From an uncultured Clostridia bacterium (GTDB taxonomy: Bacteria; Bacillota_A; Clostridia; TANB77; CAG-508), in assembly GCA_947628335.1 (NCBI GenBank), contig CANQZT010000062.1, positions 1 through 8,414 of the forward strand: a stretch of DNA of 8,414 nt, in the 5' to 3' direction. A program made the translations under genes and the position numbers. The notes under the pieces were generated by a model. It was not told the DNA's origin. It ran no database searches and saw nothing but the letters and a program-made list of their open reading frames with translations. Each line of letters starts with the position of its first letter. Positions within the stretch are counted from its first letter, which is position 1. Positions 1 to 5,990 of the stretch are shown one piece after another.

Positions 1-655
1 AATCTTGGACATCTCTTGTTAATGTTCCTATTTGATCTAATGATGAAGCAAATGCTACAAGACCATATCGTGAAACTAACCCATATGTAGGTTTTAACCC
101 TACTATTCCACAAAATGATGCTGGTTGTCTTATGCTTCCACCTGTATCAGATCCCAATGCCCAAGGTACCATTCCTGATGCTACTGCTGCAGCTGATCCT
201 CCTGAAGATCCTCCTGGTACTTTATTTAAATTCCATGGATTTTTTGTTTTTTTGAAATATGAATGCTCTGTTGATCCTCCCATTGCAAATTCATCCATGT
301 TTAATTTTCCCAAAGTTAATAATCCTTCTTTATTTAATTTTTCCATAACAGTTGCATCATATGGTGCAACAAAATTTTCAAGCATTTTTGATGCACATGT
401 TGTTTTTAATCCTTTTGTACAAATATTATCTTTTATTCCAATTGGAATTCCAGCCAATTTTGATTTATTTCCATTCTCTTGTACATTTTTTAATTGTTCT
501 TCTGCTTCCTTATCGGTAACAGTAATAAATGCTTGTACATCTTTTTCTTTTTCTTCAATTCTCTTTTTATAAGATTGTAATATTTCTTCTTTAGTAATTT
601 CTTTTTTCTCTAATTTTTCTAATAATTCATGCACAGTTAATTCGTAAATTTCCAA
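1..655 (-). CDS. gatA: Glu-tRNA(Gln)/Asp-tRNA(Asn) amidotransferase subunit A, C-terminus cut by window edge
   Basis: GatA is the glutaminase subunit of GatCAB. It releases ammonia from glutamine, which GatB uses to convert mischarged Glu-tRNA(Gln) or Asp-tRNA(Asn) in the cytoplasm. The first 218 codons are present, and the rest of the roughly 480-residue family length lies beyond the left edge. The amidase signature is clear. Lys75 sits in GIPIGIKDN, the cis-Ser is Ser150 in [11 protein letters not shown], and the nucleophile is Ser174 in [10 protein letters not shown]. The 75- and 24-residue spacings match the Ser-Ser-Lys triad of amidase-signature enzymes. I place the start at TTG (653-655) because the frame is closed by TAA at 683-685, no ATG lies between, and an AGGGGG ribosome site (665-670) sits 9 bases upstream. 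The protein then begins [14 protein letters not shown], as GatA proteins usually do. It follows gatC in the same direction. The function is certain; the start is very likely. Confidence 0.95.
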   Translation of the reverse strand, partial: MEIYELTVHELLEKLEKKEITKEEILQSYKKRIEEKEKDVQAFITVTDKEAEEQLKNVQENGNKSKLAGIPIGIKDNICTKGLKTTCASKMLENFVAPYDATVMEKLNKEGLLTLGKLNMDEFAMGGSTEHSYFKKTKNPWNLNKVPGGSSGGSAAAVASGMVPWALGSDTGGSIRQPASFCGIVGLKPTYGLVSRYGLVAFASSLDQIGTLTRDVQD

Positions 656-778
656 TATTGTCTTCCCCCTTCTTAGTTTTCTTTATTCTCAAAAATTTAA
701 TAAGAACCCTGCCCACCATTACAATCAAAGATTGTAGTTTGGTATCTAGGAACCTTGTTTCACAATAAAAATATATTT
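656..778 (-). other. Long gatC-gatA intergenic spacer with hairpins
   Basis: These 123 bases separate gatC from gatA, which are usually nearly adjacent in Firmicutes. Read on the minus strand, the spacer holds a perfect hairpin (720-736) and a GGTGGGCAGGG-type G-rich patch that stands out from the AT-rich surroundings. A second weaker inverted repeat, TTCTTATT with AATAAAGAA and one bulge (679-687 with 699-706), follows, and the gatA ribosome site is at 665-670. I see no supported gene and no U-tract terminator. It could be a regulatory leader for gatA, a processing site or a copy of a dispersed intergenic repeat; the sequence alone does not decide. Confidence 0.5.
720..736 (-). repeat. Perfect 7-bp inverted repeat (hairpin) between gatC and gatA
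   Basis: On the minus strand TACAATC, a TTT loop and GATTGTA form a perfect 7-bp stem with a 3-base loop. It is not followed by a U-run, so it does not look like an intrinsic terminator. The stem is AT-rich and modest in strength. Its role is unknown. Confidence 0.5.
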
Positions 779-1066
779 TTAATTAATTACTTTAGGAATT
801 TTAAACATTCCTTCTTGTTGCTCTGGTGCGTTTTGTAATAATTCATCTCTTTCGTAATCTTGAACAATTTCATCTTTTCTAAATACATTATAGGTTTCAT
901 TTACTGCAATTGTTTCTTCTAAACCTTCTATTGGTGCTTTATTTACAATATTGGCAAAATTTAATATTTCTTCTAAGTGGCCCATATATGTTTCAACTTC
1001 TTCATCTTTTAAATTCAAATTTGCTAACTTTGCAATATGTAAAATTTCTTCTCTGCTTACTTGCAT
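779..1066 (-). CDS. gatC: Glu-tRNA(Gln)/Asp-tRNA(Asn) amidotransferase subunit C
   Basis: GatC is the small subunit that wraps around and stabilises the GatA-GatB interface of the tRNA-dependent amidotransferase. The 95-residue product has the usual family length. It also shows the family's N-terminal helix pattern: SREEILHIAKLANLNL, with the conserved V/I-x-x-[IL]-A-x-L-A-x-L core, followed by acidic helices to about residue 40. The C-terminal half holds the extended segment with FRKDEIVQDY and ends MFKIPKVIN, typical of GatC tails. The ATG start has a TAGGAGA ribosome site (1074-1080) 7 bases upstream. It is the first gene after the terminator at 1118-1148 and is preceded by a good promoter candidate, so it probably opens the gatCA(B) operon. 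No anomaly is seen. Confidence 0.96.
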   Translation of the reverse strand: MQVSREEILHIAKLANLNLKDEEVETYMGHLEEILNFANIVNKAPIEGLEETIAVNETYNVFRKDEIVQDYERDELLQNAPEQQEGMFKIPKVIN

Positions 1067-1099
1067 ACTCTCATCTCCTAATCCTTTATATTGTTTTAT

Positions 1100-1128
1100 A
1101 TTATATATTCTTTTAATAAAAAAAACAA
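1100..1128 (-). promoter_or_regulatory. Candidate sigma-A promoter for gatC
   Basis: Reading the minus strand, TTGTTT (1128-1123) is followed after exactly 17 bases by TATAAT (1105-1100). This is a perfect -10 and a four-of-six -35 at ideal spacing. Transcription would start near position 1093, about 27 bases before the gatC ATG. The -35 lies inside the 3' arm and U-tract of the upstream terminator. AT-rich DNA produces chance matches, so this is a good candidate rather than proof. Confidence 0.55.
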
Positions 1129-1148
1129 GCCATTTAGCTTGTTTTTTT
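1118..1148 (-). terminator. Intrinsic terminator after the PPIase gene
   Basis: On the minus strand AAAAAAACAAGC, a six-base TAAATG loop and GCTTGTTTTTTTT form a stem with a short GC-containing core (CAAGC/GCTTG) extended by A-T pairs, followed by an 8-base U-tract. The 5' A-run includes the last bases of the PPIase stop codon (TAA at 1147-1149), so termination would follow translation directly. The symmetry of A-run and T-run means it could work in both directions, though no plus-strand gene needs it. Confidence 0.8.
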
Positions 1149-1899
1149 ATTGTAACATTGTACTATAATATTGATTAAACCAACTTTGAATATCAAATGT
1201 TTCCATTGTTTCTGGAACACCATAGTCTACTCCATATGTTTCTACTGATAAACTCTTTATTACCGGTGGATTTACTGGCTTGTCCGTATCTTCTGTATCC
1301 AATTCTACATTTTCAATTGCATGAACTACATCCATTCCTTCAGTTACTTTTCCAAATGCTGCATATGCCCCATTTAATGATGGTGTATCTTTAGTCATAA
1401 TAAAAAATTGAGAACCTGCTGAATTATATCCTTCATCTAGAAGATCACTACTATATGAAGAATAATCTCCTCTTGCCATTGATATTACTCCTTCTTCATG
1501 TCTTAATGTATTTTCTTCATATCCATTTGCTATAAATTCTCCCTTTATTGCATATGCTTCATCATTTTCTACATTATCCATAATATTACTTAAATAAGGT
1601 GCTCCTGATCCATCTCCTGCTTTATCTCCACCTTGAATCATGAAATCTTTTACAACTCTATGAAAAGTTAATCCATTATAAAATCCACGGTTTGCAAGGC
1701 AAATAAAGTTTGTAACTGTATTTGGAGCCATATCTGGATATAATTCTATTTTTACACTACCATATCCTTCTACTTCCATAGTTGCTATTGGATTTTGTAC
1801 TTTAACAAATTGCTTTTGATAATATCCATAGCATAAGTATCCTATTAGTACAATTACTAATAAAATAGCAATAATTGTGATAATTTTTTTTATGTTCAT
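1147..1899 (-). CDS. Membrane-anchored cyclophilin-type peptidyl-prolyl cis-trans isomerase
   Basis: This is a cyclophilin that isomerises Xaa-Pro bonds, probably on proteins outside the membrane. Of its 250 residues, about 5-26 form a hydrophobic signal-anchor helix after the basic MNIKK. The only nearby cysteine, Cys23 in GYLC, does not fit a lipobox, so a transmembrane anchor is more likely than a lipoprotein. The cyclophilin core runs from about residue 38 to 220. It shows NFICLANRGFYNGLTFHRVV (active-site Arg81 in FHR), QGGD at 89-92, GVISMAR, GSQFFI at 162-167 and LNGAYAAFGKV at 175-185. As in many bacterial cyclophilins, the cyclosporin-contact Trp of human CypA is missing (Ser174 lies there). 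Two acidic inserts (about residues 94-135 and 145-160) enlarge the domain. The start is set by an AGGAGG site 8 bases upstream. The gene begins 22 bases after the pilin-like gene and ends in the terminator. The family is certain; the substrate is unknown. Confidence 0.92.
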   Translation of the reverse strand: MNIKKIITIIAILLVIVLIGYLCYGYYQKQFVKVQNPIATMEVEGYGSVKIELYPDMAPNTVTNFICLANRGFYNGLTFHRVVKDFMIQGGDKAGDGSGAPYLSNIMDNVENDEAYAIKGEFIANGYEENTLRHEEGVISMARGDYSSYSSDLLDEGYNSAGSQFFIMTKDTPSLNGAYAAFGKVTEGMDVVHAIENVELDTEDTDKPVNPPVIKSLSVETYGVDYGVPETMETFDIQSWFNQYYSTMLQ

Positions 1900-1921
1900 T
1901 TTTGTTTCCTCCTATATTTAT

Positions 1922-3460
1922 TTACTGTATATTAAATCTAAATTTATCAATTTCATAATTTATTTTAACTTCATCATCTGTTAATTCCCTATTATATATT
2001 CGAACTGCCTGTATAGATGCATTTGTCGAACTATTTCCATTCCATCCATTACCTATCGTTACATTTGAATTATGAATATTTGCAGATTCTTTTACATTTT
2101 CCACTGGCTCACTTGGCGTTGGTATTGGTTCTGTTGTAATAGTTGGTGTAAGTCCATTATCAGTTGAGTATGTAGTTGTTTTCGAAGTACCATTTACATT
2201 AATTTTAGCATAGTTCGAACCTCCATCTTCTATAGCTCCTGTTCCTACTTTTCTCCAACTTACAGATATATTCTTACCAATATAATCTTGAGTTGTATCT
2301 GTCGTTGCAATACCTTTATTTATAAAACTTAAATAAAATTTTTTGTCCGAATAATTATATGCTGGTATAACAGCTCCTCCAATATATTTACCAGTATCTC
2401 CTATTCCAAACCATAATGGTGCACAAAAACTATTACCATTTTGTGTATATGGTTTCATTGCAGTTTCGATAGTAAATTTATCATCTCCTGTTATTCCTAT
2501 ATTTTTCCCTGTTGTAAAATATGATGATGTATTTACCAAAGAATAACCTTTTTCACTTTGATTATAATATCCATTTGAGTTAGATCCACTAGTTCCAATC
2601 CCTGTACCACTTGCATCATTGCTATTTCCACTTAAATCTTCCCAAACTGTAGAACTTACATTTTGCCCTTGTCTTGTATTTAATTCACCATCTAAATATA
2701 AAGCTAACCCTTCTTGCACATACATAAAGTCTTGCTTAATTGTACTATTTCCTTCACTATCTGTAAAACAAAAATCATAAACTCCTGGTTCAGATATTGT
2801 AATATCTAAACTCGTTCCATTTATTACCCAGTTAGTCTCACTTTGTTTTCTATAACTTACTATTCCACTTGTTGCATTACTATTATATTTAACATCTTTT
2901 ATTGTAAAACGATAAGATGTATCAGATACTTTTGTTTTTTCTATGCTAAATGTTGGTTTCTTTTCATCTTCTGTTTTCTTCTCATCTTCGTCTACATATT
3001 GAACATTTCTACCTGCATAATCTGGAATAGTTGACAGTTTATAGTATGTTTTTCCATCAATGACAAAGCCTTTTGTGCTAATTACTTCTCTAGTATCAAA
3101 ATTAATTATTACATTTTGTGTAATATTATCTAAATCTAATTTTTCTAAATCCTGTTTAGAAAAATATCTAAATCCTTCTTTACTACTTCCTCCTAGTATA
3201 GTAGTTAAGGTTGCTTCGTTTAAACTTGATATATCATGCCCAAAACTATCATAATAATTTTTTTCTTCCTCGCTTGTTTTTCTTTTTTCATAAATTGTAT
3301 TTACTTTTGCTTGTATTGTTTCTAACTCTGAAATAAATGCTATTTTTTTTGTTTCATCTACAGAATCCATTCCACTGTATGTTGCAACACCCGCTAAAAT
3401 AATCATTACAATTACTGTTATTACCAAAGCTATAAGTGTGATTCCTTTTTGATTATTCAT
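1922..3460 (-). CDS. Prepilin-like protein with C-terminal LamG/concanavalin-like domain
   Basis: The 512-residue protein opens with a class III-type prepilin leader: MNNQKG, then ITLIALVITVIVMIILAGV. Cleavage and N-methylation by a prepilin peptidase would be expected after Gly6. The hydrophobic helix spans about 7-27 and continues as an amphipathic helix to about 65. Mature residue 5 is Ala11, not the Glu conserved in classical type IV pilins. An Asp/Glu/Lys-rich linker (about 156-169) leads to a beta-rich Ig-like segment (170-250). A LamG-like jellyroll follows, from GLALYLDGE (251-259) to the hallmark ending AVRIYNRELTDDEV (485-498). A Thr/Pro-rich stretch (438-452) lies inside that jellyroll. 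The ATG has a GAGGTGA site about 5 bases upstream and lies 25 bases after disA. No pilus assembly gene is in the window. It could be a minor pilin, a pseudopilin or a surface adhesin; ligand binding is inference. Confidence 0.85.
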   Translation of the reverse strand: MNNQKGITLIALVITVIVMIILAGVATYSGMDSVDETKKIAFISELETIQAKVNTIYEKRKTSEEEKNYYDSFGHDISSLNEATLTTILGGSSKEGFRYFSKQDLEKLDLDNITQNVIINFDTREVISTKGFVIDGKTYYKLSTIPDYAGRNVQYVDEDEKKTEDEKKPTFSIEKTKVSDTSYRFTIKDVKYNSNATSGIVSYRKQSETNWVINGTSLDITISEPGVYDFCFTDSEGNSTIKQDFMYVQEGLALYLDGELNTRQGQNVSSTVWEDLSGNSNDASGTGIGTSGSNSNGYYNQSEKGYSLVNTSSYFTTGKNIGITGDDKFTIETAMKPYTQNGNSFCAPLWFGIGDTGKYIGGAVIPAYNYSDKKFYLSFINKGIATTDTTQDYIGKNISVSWRKVGTGAIEDGGSNYAKINVNGTSKTTTYSTDNGLTPTITTEPIPTPSEPVENVKESANIHNSNVTIGNGWNGNSSTNASIQAVRIYNRELTDDEVKINYEIDKFRFNIQ

Positions 3461-3485
3461 TCTCTCACCTCTTCGTTTGTATATT

Positions 3486-4562
3486 TCATAACATTAAATT
3501 GTCAAATACAAATTGCTCTTGCATCCTTTTTATCGATTGCTTTATTGTTCGTGCTCTTACCTCTCCAATTCCGTCTACTTCATCAAGTTCTGGTATATCT
3601 GCAGACAATATATGTTGAAAAGATTTAAATTTTCGTATTAGATTTTCTACTATATTGCTCGGCATTCTTGGTATTTTTGCTAAAATTCTATATCCTTTTG
3701 TGTATACACCTACTTCATCATAATTATCAAATATTTCATATCCTAGATGTTTAGCTATTATTTGTGCATTCATTAACTCATCATATTGCAATCCTATAAT
3801 TTCACTTAATACTTTTTCTGGAGTTCTCCTTTTACCCGGTGATATATAGTCTTTTATAATAAATAATTCTTCTTTTTCTAAGTCTCCAACTAGTTCATCT
3901 AACTGCATTCTAACAAGTCTTCCTTCTTCACCTAGTTCTGCTATATCTTTTTGTACTTCTGATACCATTTTCATTACCATTTCTGCCCTTTGTATTGCTG
4001 TTATAACATTATCTAAAGTAACAATATCGTTGAATTCATATTCGTTTAAAATACTTAACTTACTATCAAATACTTTTTTATATTTTTCAACAGTTTGCAA
4101 TGCTTGGTTTGCTTTTGTTAATATTTTTTCAGTATCTTCTATAACATATCTGAATTCACCTTTAAAAACTGTTATTATGTTTCTCCTTTGTGAAATACTT
4201 ATAACTAATTCTTTCGTTTGTTTTGCTGTACGTTCTGCTGTTCTATGTCTTGTTCCTGTTTCTTTTGTAAAAATTGATGCATTTGGAATTAATTGTGCAT
4301 TCGCATATAAAATTCTTTTTAGGTCTTTACTAAGTATTATTGCTCCATCCATTTTTGCAAGTTCATATAACCTTGAAGATGTATAATCTTCATTAATATA
4401 AAATCCTCCATCTACTATATCTAATACATCTTTTGAATCTCCAATTACAATTAAAGCACCAGTTTTAGCTTTTAATATATTTTCCAAACCTTCTCTTATT
4501 CTAGTACCCGGTGCTATTAGCCTTAGTATTTCAATAGTTTCAGTCTCATTACTTAGTCTCAC
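3486..4562 (-). CDS. disA: DNA integrity scanning protein DisA, diadenylate cyclase
   Basis: DisA condenses two ATP into cyclic di-AMP. It scans DNA and lowers synthesis when it meets branched recombination intermediates, acting as an octamer in the cytoplasm. The 358 residues match the family length. The N-terminal DAC domain (about 1-125) carries DGA at 72-74 with the metal-binding Asp72, and GTRHRTAE at 103-110, the RHR ATP-binding motif. A helical linker follows (about 126-290). The C-terminal helix-hairpin-helix DNA-binding region has VDGIGEVRA near 329-337. The start is GTG (4560-4562), since TAA lies immediately upstream in frame and the next residues match the DisA N-terminus. An AAGGG site is about 10 bases upstream. 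It follows radA by 37 bases, the arrangement known from Bacillus, where RadA and DisA interact. All key residues are intact. Confidence 0.97.
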   Translation of the reverse strand: MRLSNETETIEILRLIAPGTRIREGLENILKAKTGALIVIGDSKDVLDIVDGGFYINEDYTSSRLYELAKMDGAIILSKDLKRILYANAQLIPNASIFTKETGTRHRTAERTAKQTKELVISISQRRNIITVFKGEFRYVIEDTEKILTKANQALQTVEKYKKVFDSKLSILNEYEFNDIVTLDNVITAIQRAEMVMKMVSEVQKDIAELGEEGRLVRMQLDELVGDLEKEELFIIKDYISPGKRRTPEKVLSEIIGLQYDELMNAQIIAKHLGYEIFDNYDEVGVYTKGYRILAKIPRMPSNIVENLIRKFKSFQHILSADIPELDEVDGIGEVRARTIKQSIKRMQEQFVFDNLML

Positions 4563-4599
4563 TTACACTCGTCCCTTTCTTTTACTTGCATTTTATGAA

Positions 4600-5959
4600 T
4601 TACTTTAACCTTAACTTTTTCATAGCATCATAAATATCTTTCACGCCTATTATATCTAATTTATATTCTTCTTTCAAGAGTTTTTTATTACTTTCTGGAA
4701 TTATACAACATTTAAACCCTAATTTTTCTGCTTCTTTAATTCTTTTTTCTATTAAATTTACACTTCTTACTTCTCCTGTTAATCCTACTTCTCCTATTGC
4801 AACGTAACCTTTTGGAATAGCTATATTTCTATAACTTGATGCTGCAGCAAGTATTACCCCTAAATCTATTGCTGGTTCGTTAATTTTTATTCCTCCAACA
4901 ACATTAATATATACATCTTGATTTCCAAGCGATAATCCAGCTCTTTTTTCTAAAACAGCAATTAAAACTGTTAATCTATTATAATCCATTCCATTTGCTG
5001 TTCTTCGTGGTAATCCAAATACACTTGATGCTGTTAAACTTTGAATTTCTATTAACATTGGTCTTGTTCCTTCCATTGTCGCAACAATAATAGAACCTAC
5101 TGGAGTATCTTCTCTTTCTGAAATTAGTATCGATGATGGATTTGTAATTTCTACCATTCCTTTATCTTGCATTTCAAACATTCCTATCTCATTTGTAGAA
5201 CCAAATCTGTTTTTCACTCCTCTTAAAATTCTGTATGAAAAATATCTTTCTCCCTCTAAATATAAAACTGTATCTACCATATGCTCTAGCACTCTTGGAC
5301 CTGCAATATTTCCTTCTTTTGTAACATGACCAATTATTATCGTCGTTATGGCATTTTCTTTACACATTCTCATAATCTTAGAAGTAATTTCTCTTACCTG
5401 ACTGACACTTCCTGGTGCTGATGTTATTTCGTCTGAGTACATTGTTTGTATAGAATCTATTATCACCAATTTGGGTTTTGTTTTTAAGATAGCTTCTTCT
5501 ATTAAACTTATATCAGTTTCTCCTAAAAATAATATATCTTTATTATTAATCCCTAATCTATCTGCTCTTATTTTTATTTGTTCTGCTGATTCTTCTCCAG
5601 AAACATAAAGAACTTGTCCATTCCCTCTTATTTTATCACAAATCTGAAGTATCAAAGTAGATTTGCCAATTCCTGGTTCTCCTCCTAGTAATATTAATGA
5701 GCCATTTACAATACCACCACCTAATACTCTATCTAATTCCACAAATCCGAGTAGAATTTCTTATTACTTCTTTTCCTTCTAGTTCATTTAATACCATTGG
5801 TGTTACATCTTTTTTCTTCTCATATTTTGTCCCATTTGACTTTACTAGTTTTTCTTCATAAAAAGTGTTCCATTCATTACATGATGGACACTTTCCCATC
5901 CACTTAGGTGATTCATAACCACAACTACTACAAACAAATACAGTCTTATCTTTGGCCAT
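4600..5959 (-). pseudogene. radA: RadA/Sms DNA repair ATPase, interrupted by a one-base frameshift
   Basis: RadA is a RecA-like, DnaB-type hexameric helicase that drives branch migration in recombination. The gene is read in two frames. The 5' part (5729-5959, 76 codons) has the zinc finger C10-x2-C13-x10-C24-x2-C27 and ends at TAG after [11 protein letters not shown]. The 3' part (to 4600) resumes at ELDRVLGGG and holds the rest. Removing one base (plus-strand g5749) gives [17 protein letters not shown], the expected RadA join, and a 452-residue product, normal for RadA. In corrected numbering, Walker A GEPGIGKST is near 93-101 (Lys99). Walker B LVIIDS ends at Asp168/Ser169. The RadA-specific KNRFG is at 249-253, and the Lon-like domain runs from about 290 to the end. 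The ATG at 5957-5959 has an AGGA-type site upstream and starts 31 bases after the GH15 gene. The rest is undamaged, so a sequencing or assembly error or a very recent mutation is likely. Confidence 0.93.
5746..5752 (-). other. radA: Frameshift site in radA (one extra base)
   Basis: On the minus strand the site reads ACT-C-GGA. Dropping the single C (plus-strand g at 5749) joins Thr70 to Gly71 in the conserved STG-x-x-ELDR motif. It is not a homopolymer and is not a recognisable slippery sequence: P-site ACT would re-pair poorly with CTC in a +1 slip. The nearest restart codon for the 3' part is GTG at 5740-5742, but no ribosome site precedes it, so efficient reinitiation looks unlikely. Confidence 0.9.
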
Positions 5960-5990
5960 AACGCTCTCTCTTTCCTATTTATTATATAAT

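Noticed and set aside
132..572. Plus-strand open frame of 146 codons
   Set aside because: It lies wholly antisense to gatA, whose catalytic Lys, cis-Ser and Ser nucleophile are unmistakable. Its product is Phe/Ser-rich low-complexity sequence, as expected from the reverse of an AT-rich gene.
627..719. Minus-strand 30-codon frame in the gatC-gatA gap running into gatA
   Set aside because: It has no ribosome site before its ATG, overlaps the gatA start and shows no recognisable features.
656..778. T-box or other known riboswitch ahead of gatA
   Set aside because: I could not find a T-box-like conserved bulge sequence or a terminator hairpin with a U-run, so no known class can be assigned.
1825..1840. 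Lipoprotein lipobox in the PPIase N-terminus (Cys23)
   Set aside because: The residues before the Cys are G-Y-L, and position -1 is Leu where Gly, Ala or Ser is required; a transmembrane anchor fits better.
5740..5752. Programmed +1 frameshifting in radA
   Set aside because: There is no slippery codon with good re-pairing, no stop codon at the slip site and no stimulatory ribosome-site-like sequence. RadA is not known to be recoded, so an error or a simple mutation is more likely.
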